Shown here: positions 1 to 8,041 of the stretch, piece by piece
Position numbering within the stretch: position 1 is the first letter of the stretch
Layout: each line of letters opens with the position of its first letter
Source: Paenibacillus sp. 1011MAR3C5
GTDB taxonomy: Bacteria; Bacillota; Bacilli; Paenibacillales; Paenibacillaceae
NCBI RefSeq assembly: GCF_003591485.1
Contig: NZ_QZCF01000001.1
Coordinates: forward strand, 744,001 to 808,000
Length of the DNA: 64,000 nt
Reading direction: 5' to 3'
Position numbers and translations under genes: made by a program
Notes under the pieces: generated by a model
Told to the model about the DNA's origin: nothing
The model's input: the letters and a program-made list of their open reading frames with translations, nothing else
Database searches by the model: none

Positions 1-104
1 ATTCGATGAACCTCATATTAGGCAAAAATCGCTTGAACGCATATTCCATTACGGGGCTTATCTGGCACGGAAGAAAAAATCAAAACAAGCGGGAGGCGCG
101 TAAC

Positions 105-602
105 GTGGAGCTGCTGCTGATGACACCTGAAATGTGGATAAAAGAAAAGAGAAAGCTGCTTGGCTTTATTATTCGATTCGGGGAAAAACGCATTACAGTT
201 GCGTCGCTTCACGCGCTTCGAAGCCTGGAGCCTGCTTGGCTCATGACGGATGAGAGCGGCTACAGCAAAGCGGCGGTGGTGATATCGAGGTCGGGCGGCC
301 GAATCACCGGCCTCGGCTTCGCCGCCGACGGCGGCGAAGGAGGCTGCCTCATCGTCGTCCATCCAAGCGCCCGCCGGACCGGTACGGGCAGCGCGGTTAT
401 GCAGTGCATGATGCATGCGCTTGGCCGTCTGGCTTGTCATGTCGCAGCCGATAACATCCCCAGCATGGCTCTTTGCTTCTCTCTCGGCATGAAAGCCGTC
501 TCGATCCACAAAGGGCCTACCGGCAAGTCGACGCTCCGTTTCGAGGGGGGAATTCAGTATGACGCAGCCCGTCCTGGGCATATTGACGCTATATCTCAAT
601 GA
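105..602 (+). CDS. GNAT-family N-acetyltransferase
   Basis: Predicted acyl-CoA-dependent N-acetyltransferase of 165 residues; substrate unknown. The C-terminal half shows the GNAT fold signature: a beta strand (GCLIVVHP), an acyl-CoA-binding loop of the R-x-x-G-x-G/A type (RRTGTGSAV), and the later strand and helix with NIPSMALCFSLGMKAV, typical of the GNAT motif B region. The start is chosen at GTG 105 because GGGAGG lies 8 bases upstream; the frame is open further upstream but without a ribosome binding site. The gene overlaps the following YheC/D gene by 44 bases, so the two are probably translated as a pair. The assignment rests on motif shape only, so the acceptor cannot be named. Confidence 0.7.
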   Translation: MELLLMTPEMWIKEKRKLLGFIIRFGEKRITVASLHALRSLEPAWLMTDESGYSKAAVVISRSGGRITGLGFAADGGEGGCLIVVHPSARRTGTGSAVMQCMMHALGRLACHVAADNIPSMALCFSLGMKAVSIHKGPTGKSTLRFEGGIQYDAARPGHIDAISQ

Positions 603-1686
603 CGCTGGCGCCCTGGAGGAGCGGGATTACTACCGGAAGATGACGGAGGAGGGCCGGCGACTTGGCATTGATGTATTCGTCTTTACACCGGAGGATGTGC
701 ATTATAAGCGGAACCGGATACGAGCCCAATACTATCAGCCTGATACGCGCACCTGGCACCGAAAATGGACGGATTTTCCTGATCTGATCTTCGATCGCTG
801 CCGGATTCAGCGTTCCCACAGGTTCGAGCAGCTGCTGAAGTTCAGAGCGCGTTATCATGGCGAAACCTTCCTCAATCGCCCGCTTCGCAATAAGTGGACG
901 ATTCATTCCCTATTGGCCAAGGACGCTCGATTCAGTCCGTACTTACCGGCTACACGCTATTACGAAAGCGTCCAGGACGTAAAAGACATGCTTAGAACTT
1001 ACGACCAGCTGTACCTGAAGCCGATTAATGGCACCGGCGGGCGGGGCATTCTCCGAATCGAGAAGGAGCGCGGCGGACAGCTGCTTATCCAAGGCCGAAA
1101 CCACTCCAGGCGCATCATCCAGCCGAAGCGGATGGATGCCGGTCAACTGGGTGATTTCCTGGCAAGCTGGAAAGTGAGGGACTCCCGGTATATCGTGCAG
1201 CAAGGTCTTCAATTAAAGCTGAAGAACGGACGCGTCCATGATTACCGTCTGCTCGTACAGAAGGACGGCAGCGGGCAATGGCAAGTGACGGGCTGCGCAG
1301 GCCGGGTCGGAGCGGCTGGCAGTATTACCGCCAATCTGCATGGCGGAGGCCGGGCCGTCAAGATGGATGCTTTGCTTCGGTCATGGATCGAGGATGAAGC
1401 CAGAATCGCGAAGATCAAAGGGGATGTCGAGCGTTTCGGCGTATCCGTCGCTCAATATTTGGAGCTCTGCTACGATGCGCTCTGCGAGCTCGCCGTCGAT
1501 ATTGCCATCGATCGCAAGGGACGTGTCTGGATGATCGAGGTCAATCCGAAGCCCGCAAGAGAAGTGTTCATACGGGCAGGTGAATCCGACGTCTATCGCA
1601 GCGCCATCGTCAGGCCGCTGGAATACGCCCTCTGGAAGTACCGGACGATGAAGACTAGAGACAGCGGCGACGAAAATAACGAATAG
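559..1686 (+). CDS. YheC/YheD family endospore coat-associated ATP-grasp protein
   Basis: A 375-residue protein of the YheC/YheD family, members of which are associated with the spore coat in Bacillus and carry an ATP-grasp fold. Visible features are the N-terminal strand VLGILTLYLN, the central KPINGTGGRGILRIE segment that matches the flexible ATP-binding loop, and the C-terminal VWMIEVNPKP, the Mg-ATP-binding strand of ATP-grasp enzymes with its Glu and Asn ligands. Length fits the family. A GGGGGGA box sits 7 to 8 bases before the ATG. It overlaps the acetyltransferase upstream. The family name is secure; the enzymatic reaction is unknown, and a ligase activity is only implied by the fold. 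Confidence 0.85.
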   Translation: MTQPVLGILTLYLNDAGALEERDYYRKMTEEGRRLGIDVFVFTPEDVHYKRNRIRAQYYQPDTRTWHRKWTDFPDLIFDRCRIQRSHRFEQLLKFRARYHGETFLNRPLRNKWTIHSLLAKDARFSPYLPATRYYESVQDVKDMLRTYDQLYLKPINGTGGRGILRIEKERGGQLLIQGRNHSRRIIQPKRMDAGQLGDFLASWKVRDSRYIVQQGLQLKLKNGRVHDYRLLVQKDGSGQWQVTGCAGRVGAAGSITANLHGGGRAVKMDALLRSWIEDEARIAKIKGDVERFGVSVAQYLELCYDALCELAVDIAIDRKGRVWMIEVNPKPAREVFIRAGESDVYRSAIVRPLEYALWKYRTMKTRDSGDENNE

Positions 1687-1736
1687 CGATGAAACGAGAC
1701 TGTAATAAGAGCGGTATTCAACGCAGCAGTTCGAAT

Positions 1737-1880
1737 AAGCCGGCAAGACCGACTTCATAGCATCTGCTCGCCTCGGCAGCGGGAAACAAGTCGGTAAGAC
1801 CGACTTATAAGGCGTCTGCTCGTCTCGGTTGAGGGAAATAAATCGGTAAGGCCGAATTAAAGTCATTCGGTAGAGGAAAG
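1737..1880. repeat. Tandem imperfect 52-bp repeats, each opening with a small hairpin
   Basis: Three adjacent units begin at 1737, 1788 and 1840. Units 1 and 2 (51 and 52 bp) match at most positions; unit 3 decays after about 25 bases. Unit 2 opens with the palindrome AAGTCGGTAAGACCGACTT, and units 1 and 3 carry variants of it. The block fills most of the 371-bp gap between the YheC/D gene and the shared terminator. No open frame or ribosome binding site is visible here. Confidence 0.7.
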
Positions 1881-1925
1881 TTAAGCCGGACCAGCCGCAT
1901 TACATCAAAGCGGCAATCGGCCAAA

Positions 1926-1976
1926 AGCAAGAAATGGCGATGCAGGGGTCTCCTTAGCATCGCCATTTCTTTGCTG
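1926..1976. terminator. Bidirectional terminator between YheC/D and the GH19 gene
   Basis: Perfect 14-bp stem AGAAATGGCGATGC / GCATCGCCATTTCT around a 13-base loop, extended by AGCA/TGCT with one bulge, then TTTT on the plus strand. It separates two convergent genes. The stem sequence recurs at two other terminators in the window (near 10340 and 54562). Confidence 0.85.
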
Positions 1977-2057
1977 TTTTTTGATCAAATGAGCTTTCTC
2001 GCCAATCGAGTTCACTTGCTTCCAGGGACAGCCCCTTCAGCTACAAACGCAAATCCG

Positions 2058-3296
2058 TCAGAATGGCTGCATGCCCAGCGTATCTACTTTCTCGCCCGTA
2101 ATATCAACGCCCATCTGCTTCGTAATATCTCGGTAGTGGCCTGCACGGCGCTTGACCGGACTGCCGTCCGTCTCGCCGAGATTTGCTTCCAGGCCGTTCA
2201 ACACCATGATGGTGACGCCAAAGCCGCGGTCGCCGAGCCCTTTGTCGATCTGCTCCTGCGTCGGCTTCCATTTGTTAATGATCACATCATGTGCGGATGG
2301 CTTCGGATCTTGTGGCGTCATCCAGTATAGGATAGCGGTCATATAGCCGACCTTGCCATCCTGCGCCAGAATCTCCGGCTTGTTCAGCAGCACGTTTTTG
2401 TCCCCATAAATGATAGAGCTGAACAACCCGTAGTTGAAGTTCCAGCTCATCATAATCGGACCGCGCCCGTAATAACGTTTGCCCTCTGCGCCCGGATACA
2501 GCTCGGCGCTGTTCGGATCGACGAAGTCGGACATGTTCGCCCCTGTCCTTCCCGCAATGTTCTCATTCCAGAAGAGGCCCCACTTCAGCTCGCCGCCAGG
2601 AGCCGTCGCCCAGCCGCCTCCCGTCTCATGGGACAGGTTCGCAAGGAAGGCCGCGAGCTCACGCTTCCGATCCTTCTTGAAGCCTTCCTTCAGGAAGGTG
2701 CCGAAATCAATGATAACGGTTTCAATTTCCTTCTTCTTGTTTTTCGATGAATTGAAATCGGCCGAGCGGCTGACAAGCGTCTCGATCCGGGCATCCTTAT
2801 CCAGACGATAAATTTCCTGTACGCCCGGAGCATCTTTGCGCGTGCTGATTTTCAGCTTAATGTTTGCTACCTCTGTGACGGCGCTGATCAGGTTTTCGTA
2901 AGAGAAATAATCGGTCTGGTTTTCTTTATAATACTCCTTGCCCTCCGCCACTTCCTTCCAAGCCTTCGATCCGAGCCGGTACGGGAACAGCTCCTCGAAA
3001 TCTTGCTTGGTCAGCAGCGCCCTTACCGCCTGAACAGCCTGGTCCGGCTTGTAGTCCGGGTCAATGCCATCCCATTCCCTGCGAATATCCTGGCGCGTCA
3101 GGAAGCGGTTCTCTCCAACGGCCAGCACGCTGCCTTCATACACCGAGACGGCTTCGTGCTTGGTTGTGCTTATGACTGGCTGAGGCCCCGGTGCGGCAGA
3201 TGCGGAAAGCGGCGTCAGCAGCAGGGCGGCGCCAAGAGATAGGCAGGCTGTACGGTAGAGCATGTTGCGGGAACGCGATTCATTGCGTTGTAGCAT
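2058..3296 (-). CDS. Secreted GH19-family chitinase-like glycoside hydrolase
   Basis: A 412-residue exported protein. An N-terminal signal peptide is visible (hydrophobic core LSLGAALLLTPLSASA, likely cleavage after SASA). The C-terminal ~200 residues carry the GH19 lysozyme-like core: LAAFLANLSHETGGGW with the catalytic-acid Glu in the SHETGGG motif, and the downstream YYGRGPIMMSWNFNYG motif of class I/II chitinases. GH19 enzymes cut beta-1,4 N-acetylhexosamine polymers, usually chitin, with inversion. The ~150-residue region between signal peptide and catalytic core is not a recognised LysM or chitin-binding module; it contains a lysine-rich stretch (SSKNKKKEIE). The start at 3296 is chosen for AAAGGAGA 8 bases upstream; the frame extends 20 codons further without support. 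Confidence 0.8.
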   Translation of the reverse strand: MLQRNESRSRNMLYRTACLSLGAALLLTPLSASAAPGPQPVISTTKHEAVSVYEGSVLAVGENRFLTRQDIRREWDGIDPDYKPDQAVQAVRALLTKQDFEELFPYRLGSKAWKEVAEGKEYYKENQTDYFSYENLISAVTEVANIKLKISTRKDAPGVQEIYRLDKDARIETLVSRSADFNSSKNKKKEIETVIIDFGTFLKEGFKKDRKRELAAFLANLSHETGGGWATAPGGELKWGLFWNENIAGRTGANMSDFVDPNSAELYPGAEGKRYYGRGPIMMSWNFNYGLFSSIIYGDKNVLLNKPEILAQDGKVGYMTAILYWMTPQDPKPSAHDVIINKWKPTQEQIDKGLGDRGFGVTIMVLNGLEANLGETDGSPVKRRAGHYRDITKQMGVDITGEKVDTLGMQPF

Positions 3297-3552
3297 GTAC
3301 AAGTCTCCTTTACGAAAAATTAGTTTACTACTAAAAGATAAGCATGGAGACCGCACTTGTATATAGAGCCTGAATCCTGCATAGAAAGGCGGATATGCCG
3401 ATTTCCGATCCGTTTCTTCCCTGGCATGGAGGGTGTACGGGAACGACTTCTTGCCTTCGCTGTCGAATTAGACAAAATGGTATATTATCCCATGTTGCGA
3501 AGGAACTAAGGGAGGGATCGTAATCCGGGCGAGCCTGTATGCAAAAAAAAAT
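3297..3552. other. Intergenic region upstream of the GH19 gene
   Basis: No gene seen. It must hold the minus-strand promoter of the GH19 gene, but no clear -35/-10 pair is evident. A TGTCGAA sequence at 3461-3467 matches the Spo0A box consensus and lies just before an AT-rich stretch (TATATTATCC); with a 7-base motif this may be chance. Confidence 0.4.
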
Positions 3553-3577
3553 AACTGTCGAAATGAATTCGACAGTT
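3544..3577 (-). terminator. Rho-independent terminator of the HAD gene
   Basis: Perfect stem AACTGTCGAA / TTCGACAGTT (3553-3562 with 3568-3577) followed on the minus strand by a run of U residues (A run 3543-3550 on plus). It lies 17 bases beyond the HAD stop codon. Confidence 0.9.
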
Positions 3578-3593
3578 CATTGTTGCCCAGATA

Positions 3594-4277
3594 TTACAGC
3601 TGAAGCTGCAGCAGCTCCCGAAAATCGGAAATCCGTACATCGGCATCCGCAAGTTCCGAAGCGCGGCCATAGCGCGCATACGCGCATCCGACCGTCTTCA
3701 AGCCGTTGCCTCGTCCCGCTTCCACATCCGAAGAGCGGTCACCCACCATCCACACCGAATGCTGTGCGCTCAGCTTATGATCGTGAAGCAGCCTTGCCAC
3801 CAGATCAACCTTGCTCGCCGTTTCGTATTCTCCCGCACTGTAAATGCCATCAAACAGCGAGGCTATGCCCTTATGCTGCGCAACACCTTTTACATACCAT
3901 TCAAGACCGTTGCTCGCGACAAACAATTGGGCGCCATTCTCCTTCAACTGCCGCAGCGTCTCCTCAACATGAGGATACAAAGCGCCTTCGCCTTCTGCCA
4001 GTCCCTCCAGCTCATATTGCAGCAGCAGCACATCCGCCCGGCTGCGGGCCGCTTCCGTGCTGCCCGGCATAATTTCGCGCCATATATCATCCAGCAGCAT
4101 GCCGAGACATCCCAGCAAGCGCTCGGCGGGCGGCGCCTCCTCCACATACAGCCCCTCTTCGCGAAGCGTCCGGAATACGCGCTCATGCACCGGAATCAGC
4201 AGCTTATCCGTCTCAAACAATGTTCCGTCCATATCAAAAATGACGGCATCCGGCCGCCCTTGTTGCCCAATCGTCAT
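3594..4277 (-). CDS. HAD-superfamily hydrolase (phosphoglycolate phosphatase-like)
   Basis: A 227-residue haloacid dehalogenase-type phosphatase, probably acting on a small cytosolic phosphate ester. Motif I is VIFDMDGTL with both nucleophile and acid Asp, motif II is FVASNG, the conserved Lys appears in ASKVDL, and motif IV is MVGDRSSD. The insertion of helices between motifs I and II is the cap domain typical of the phosphoglycolate phosphatase group. The start is uncertain: ATG 4277 has AAAGGATG about 10 bases upstream; an in-frame TTG at 4301 and ATG at 4286 are alternatives. Substrate is not predictable from sequence. Confidence 0.8.
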   Translation of the reverse strand: MTIGQQGRPDAVIFDMDGTLFETDKLLIPVHERVFRTLREEGLYVEEAPPAERLLGCLGMLLDDIWREIMPGSTEAARSRADVLLLQYELEGLAEGEGALYPHVEETLRQLKENGAQLFVASNGLEWYVKGVAQHKGIASLFDGIYSAGEYETASKVDLVARLLHDHKLSAQHSVWMVGDRSSDVEAGRGNGLKTVGCAYARYGRASELADADVRISDFRELLQLQL

Positions 4278-4347
4278 GAAATGCGTCATCCTTTCAACCA
4301 AATTGTACCTATCATAGCGGATGCCAACCGTTCCCGCAACCCTCGCT

Positions 4348-4638
4348 CTACTTCCCGCGCCATGCTGCGAGCAGCGCTAATCTCGAGACGCCATATGGAC
4401 CCAGGTATGCGCCGCTGATCAGGAATGCAGGATTTAAGAGCACGCTGTGAACCTCCGTCATGAATACCGTATCGTCAAGCAGCGTCTTCAAGACTGCACC
4501 CGATACCGCAACGAAAAAAACAAAAGCCGCGAGGCAAGCCAAACCGTCAAGTCCCCTTTTTGCCTTCTCGTATTTCCCCCCGGCTGCCGCAAGCGCAACC
4601 GATACGATAGCCAGCCCCGCGGCAATCATGATGTACAT
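4348..4638 (-). CDS. Small membrane protein of unknown function
   Basis: A 96-residue protein that I do not recognise. Three hydrophobic segments are visible: an N-terminal one (IMIAAGLAIVSVALAAAG), a central one (GLACLAAFVFFVAVSGAVL) and a C-terminal one (PAFLISGAYLGPYGVSRLALLAAW). A strong ribosome binding site (GGAGGGG, 5 to 6 bases before ATG) supports real translation. It lies divergently from phosphatidylserine decarboxylase, and a TTGACA hexamer (plus-strand 4683-4688) upstream could be its -35 element. No function is proposed. Confidence 0.65.
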   Translation of the reverse strand: MYIMIAAGLAIVSVALAAAGGKYEKAKRGLDGLACLAAFVFFVAVSGAVLKTLLDDTVFMTEVHSVLLNPAFLISGAYLGPYGVSRLALLAAWRGK

Positions 4639-4758
4639 TTGATCCCCTCCTTCCTTCGCTATTGATAAAATGAACCGATTATGTCAAACTGTGTGTTGGA
4701 CCAAAGGCTTCCGGCCAAAACAACGCATTACGCAAGGAAAGGACGTGACGGTGCCGTT

Positions 4759-5544
4759 ATGACCAAATGGCTGCTTCGCGCCATGACGGAGCTTAGCTCC
4801 CGCAAATGGATTTCTCGCCTGACCGGCAAATTCGCCCAATCCGCGGCAAGCCGTCTTATGATTCCCCGATTCGCCAAGCTGTATGGTATCGCAGTGGAAG
4901 AAGCCGAGAAAGAGCTTCGTGAATATCGCACGTTGAACGAATTTTTTACCCGCAGATTAAAGCCAGGCATGAGAATAATCGATTCCGGACCCGCTGCGCT
5001 GGCAAGCCCGGTCGATGCGGTCATCACCGGACTTGGCCCAATTCACGCGGGTACGATGATGAATATTAAAGGTCAAGACTATACCGTGGATGAACTGCTG
5101 GACGGTTCACCAAAAGCGAAGAGCTATTATCACGGTTACTATATGGTTCTCTATCTAAGCCCGACCGATTATCACCGCATTCACGTCCCCGTATCGGGTG
5201 CCGTCACAGAGAATGTACATATTCCGGGGAAGGTTTATCCCGTCAATGATTTCGGCTTGAAGCACATGAAGCGGGTGCTGAGCCGGAACGAACGTATGAT
5301 CACCTACATTCGCCATCAGGGCGGAGAGGCCGCTGTCGTCAAGGTCGGAGCGATGAACGTAAGCAGCATCAAATACGCCGCTCCGCTGCCGAAGTCGGTA
5401 GAGAAGGGCGCCGAGCTTGCCTATTTCGAATTTGGCTCGACCGTTGTCCTGCTTCTTGAAGAGGACTCCTTCACCCCGCGTCCGGACTTGAAGCTTGGCA
5501 CGAAAGTGCGAATGGGCGAATCACTAGGCCAATTGAATCTATAA
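4759..5544 (+). CDS. psd: Phosphatidylserine decarboxylase proenzyme
   Basis: Makes phosphatidylethanolamine from phosphatidylserine at the cytoplasmic membrane. The protein is cleaved to alpha and beta chains at a Gly-Ser bond, the Ser becoming the pyruvoyl group; here the site is FGSTV, with Ser near residue 227 of 261. Upstream are the conserved SPVDA, the YLSPTDYHRIHVPVSG block with its histidines, and VGAMNVSSI. ATG 4759 gives 261 residues, close to the ~263 of Bacillus enzymes; the frame is open to 4681 but lacks a family-like N terminus. The ribosome binding site (AAGGAAAGGA) is about 15 bases off, so the start is slightly uncertain. The cleavage motif has Phe where LGST is commonest, a seen but minor variant. 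Confidence 0.93.
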   Translation: MTKWLLRAMTELSSRKWISRLTGKFAQSAASRLMIPRFAKLYGIAVEEAEKELREYRTLNEFFTRRLKPGMRIIDSGPAALASPVDAVITGLGPIHAGTMMNIKGQDYTVDELLDGSPKAKSYYHGYYMVLYLSPTDYHRIHVPVSGAVTENVHIPGKVYPVNDFGLKHMKRVLSRNERMITYIRHQGGEAAVVKVGAMNVSSIKYAAPLPKSVEKGAELAYFEFGSTVVLLLEEDSFTPRPDLKLGTKVRMGESLGQLNL

Positions 5545-5554
5545 GCTGTAGCCA

Positions 5555-5610
5555 TAATAAAAAGACTGTCTGCGCTCATCTAATGACGAGGTTGACAGTC
5601 TTTTATTATA
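5555..5610. terminator. Bidirectional terminator between psd and the AraC gene
   Basis: Stem AATAAAAAGACTGTC / GACAGTCTTTTATT with a loop of about 23 bases that also contains a short pair. A and T runs on both sides suit termination in both directions between two convergent genes. Confidence 0.85.
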
Positions 5611-5634
5611 GGCAGCTATGTCGCAGCTTTTCAT

Positions 5635-6426
5635 TCAACGAATTTCAGACGGACTTCGACCTGTATATTGCTTGAATTGGCGGCTGAAGAAGAAGATATC
5701 CCGATAGCCAAGCGCATCGGCCACCTCCGTCACATTCATGCCTGCATGCATAAGCAGATGCTGTGCACGTTCGATTCGGGTACGGATCATATAGGTCTGG
5801 ACGGACATGCCGACCATCTCTTTGAACTTCATCGAGAAATAACGGGGTGATAGCTGGGCTCTCGTAGCCAGATCCTCTACCCGGTGCGGAATACCCGGAT
5901 GCTGCCGTATATAATTCGCAATTTCATGTATAGCTTCGGTCAATTGATTGCTCGCCTTTTTCTCGATCGGGACATGATTATGATTGTCGGCCCTGAGCAG
6001 TTGGATCAGAAGCGCCTTCAGCACGATCTTAGCTTCTTCCTCCGCGGCATAGGTCTGTACCAGGAACAGCCTGACGTATCTGGACAGCATATATTCGAAG
6101 TCGACCGTTTCGTCCAGCACGCGATACCGTTCCGGGACTTGCTCTACCGCACCGTTGACCGAGAAATGAATATATGTAAGCACAAGAGGCCTCTGCGGGT
6201 TATGCGTTGCGCTCGTGTAGTCCCCAGGCCGGAACAGGAAGCAGCTACCCGGCCCCACCTTGTAGTGGGCGCCGTTCACTTCAACCTCTCCTTCTCCGCT
6301 CCAGACATAGAACAAATCATAATTCGCCATCGGCTTCTCGCGTCTGGCCCATCTCCATCCGGGCTCACAGGAGATTTTGGCGAAGGCTGGCTGCAGTCCT
6401 AGCGAATCGGGCGATATATGAAGCAT
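5635..6426 (-). CDS. AraC-family transcriptional regulator with N-terminal cupin domain
   Basis: A 263-residue regulator. The first ~110 residues form a cupin-type sensor domain (GEGEVEVNGAHYKVGPGSCFLFRPGDY), and the last ~100 hold two helix-turn-helix motifs of the AraC family, with the C-terminal signature VTEVADALGYRDIFFFSRQFKQYTGRSP. This architecture usually senses a sugar or related metabolite. GGGAGG lies 7 bases before the ATG. It is transcribed away from the aminotransferase gene on the other strand, which it might regulate, but no target site was found. Confidence 0.88.
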   Translation of the reverse strand: MLHISPDSLGLQPAFAKISCEPGWRWARREKPMANYDLFYVWSGEGEVEVNGAHYKVGPGSCFLFRPGDYTSATHNPQRPLVLTYIHFSVNGAVEQVPERYRVLDETVDFEYMLSRYVRLFLVQTYAAEEEAKIVLKALLIQLLRADNHNHVPIEKKASNQLTEAIHEIANYIRQHPGIPHRVEDLATRAQLSPRYFSMKFKEMVGMSVQTYMIRTRIERAQHLLMHAGMNVTEVADALGYRDIFFFSRQFKQYTGRSPSEIR

Positions 6427-6653
6427 AAGTGATCCTCCCTCGCATCATGCGCTGCTTTTATCGCGAAGGCGATGCCACAACGCTTCCTTCTTTTATTATA
6501 GTGGATTAACGCTATCAATCAATAGAAGGACTGCAAGCGCTAGCAACGATTAGCCCAAAATTATTCACAATCCTGAATGGTTTGCGGCGAACAAAAATGG
6601 TATAATATCACGAACATTAGTAGTACAATAACGATTGAATTCGGAAGGATGGA
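6427..6653. promoter_or_regulatory. Divergent intergenic region with extended -10 promoter for the aminotransferase
   Basis: A consensus extended -10 (TG at 6598-6599, one spacer base, TATAAT at 6601-6606) lies about 48 bases before the aminotransferase ATG. No convincing -35 is seen, as is common with extended -10 promoters. The rest of the 227-bp gap holds no gene; it should also carry the AraC-type gene's promoter. Confidence 0.6.
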
Positions 6654-7961
6654 ATGAAATCCATGAACCCACTGGCACAGCAATTAAATGAGACGTTGCA
6701 GAAGGAGAGCCCGAACGTCTACGCCATGTTGTCAAACCTAGGCAAAGCGATCTATTTCCCAAAAGAAGGCATTCTCAGCCAATCCGCTGAAGCGAAGACG
6801 AAGGCAACCAAGTTCAATGCCACCATCGGTATTGCAACCGAGGGCGGAAAGCCTATGCATCTCAAGCTCATTCAAGATACGCTAAGCGCCTATAATCCGA
6901 AGGATATATATGAATATGCACCACCTGCCGGCAAACCTGAGCTGCGGAGCGCTTGGCGCGCTAAAATGTTCAAGGACAACCCGTCGCTTGAAGGCGTGAG
7001 CTTCGGCAATCCAATCGTAACGAACGCGCTCACCCACGGACTGAGTATCGTAGCGGATCTGTTCGCAGACGAAGGAGACGCTGTCGTCATTCCGAATAAA
7101 AACTGGGAAAACTACGAGCTCACCTTCGGCATTCGCCGCGGCGCCGAGATCGTGGAATATCCGCTTTATAACGAAAGCATGCAATTCAACAGCGCTGCTC
7201 TGCGCGATGCGCTGCTCGCTCAGAAGGGCAAAGGCAAAGCAATCGTCCTGCTGAACTTCCCGAACAATCCGACCGGTTATACGCCTGGCGTTCGGGAATG
7301 CGAGGAAATCGTAGCTGCCATTCACGATGCCGCGGAAGCCGGTATTCATGTCGTAGCCGTAACCGACGACGCCTACTTCGGCCTGTTCTTCGAGGACTCC
7401 GTACAAGAGTCGCTGTTCTCGAAGCTGGCTGCGCTGCACCCGCGCGTCCTTGCCGTGAAGGTTGACGGCGCTACAAAGGAAGAATACGTATGGGGCTTCC
7501 GCGTCGGATTCATCACATTCGCTTCCGAATCGCAGGCAACTCTGGCTGCGCTGGAGCAGAAGACGCTAGGGATTATCCGCTCCACGATCTCCAGCGGTCC
7601 GCATCCGTCGCAGACCTTCGTCCTTCACGCGCTGCAATCACCGGAGTTTGAAGCACAGAAAGCCGAGAAGTTCGACATCATGAAGGGACGCGCCAATCGT
7701 GTCAAGTCACTGCTGGACAGCGGCCGTTACGGCGATACCTGGGAATACTATCCGTTCAACTCCGGATATTTCATGTGTCTCAAGCTGACGACTGTAACTG
7801 CTGAGGACGTCCGCCAGCATCTGCTTAACGAATACGGCATCGGTACAATCGCTCTGGGTCAAACCGATCTTCGCGTCGCATTCTCCTGCATCGAGGAGGA
7901 GTACCTGGAGGAGCTGTTCGACACGATCCACAAAGCGGTAACTGAAGTGGCCGCGAGATAA
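6654..7961 (+). CDS. PLP-dependent aminotransferase, class I/II
   Basis: A 435-residue fold-type I aminotransferase; the exact amino donor is unknown. Visible landmarks are the substrate/cofactor region YEYAPPAGKPELRSAW, the conserved LNFPNNPTGY (Asn that contacts PLP), the VTDDAYFGLFF strand with the Asp that pairs with the pyridine nitrogen, and KVDGATKEEYVWGFRVGF, in which a Lys is the Schiff-base residue and the Arg of GFRVG binds phosphate. Ribosome binding site GGAAGG lies just upstream; ATG 6663 is an alternative. It is monocistronic, with its own promoter and a strong terminator. Confidence 0.88.
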   Translation: MKSMNPLAQQLNETLQKESPNVYAMLSNLGKAIYFPKEGILSQSAEAKTKATKFNATIGIATEGGKPMHLKLIQDTLSAYNPKDIYEYAPPAGKPELRSAWRAKMFKDNPSLEGVSFGNPIVTNALTHGLSIVADLFADEGDAVVIPNKNWENYELTFGIRRGAEIVEYPLYNESMQFNSAALRDALLAQKGKGKAIVLLNFPNNPTGYTPGVRECEEIVAAIHDAAEAGIHVVAVTDDAYFGLFFEDSVQESLFSKLAALHPRVLAVKVDGATKEEYVWGFRVGFITFASESQATLAALEQKTLGIIRSTISSGPHPSQTFVLHALQSPEFEAQKAEKFDIMKGRANRVKSLLDSGRYGDTWEYYPFNSGYFMCLKLTTVTAEDVRQHLLNEYGIGTIALGQTDLRVAFSCIEEEYLEELFDTIHKAVTEVAAR

Positions 7962-7990
7962 ACTGATCTTTATACATGCGTTTATAGACA

Positions 7991-8025
7991 GCAAACCGCC
8001 CGGGGCATCTGCCTCGGGCGGTTTG
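7991..8025 (+). terminator. Rho-independent terminator of the aminotransferase
   Basis: GC-rich stem GCAAACCGCCCG / CGGGCGGTTTGC with a short loop, followed by TTTGC and a T-rich tail. It probably also serves the minus-strand ecsB, which ends at 8042. Confidence 0.88.
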
Positions 8026-8041
8026 CTTTGCTTATGTTTTT

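Noticed and set aside
1737..1880. Tandem repeats as a CRISPR array
   Set aside because: Units abut without unique spacers, are imperfect, and no cas genes are present.
3461..3467. Spo0A box controlling the GH19 gene
   Set aside because: Perfect 7-base match but no supporting promoter context; too short to claim.
3539..4072. A 177-codon plus-strand frame over the HAD gene
   Set aside because: It contains the HAD terminator hairpin at its start and shows no protein similarity or codon sense.
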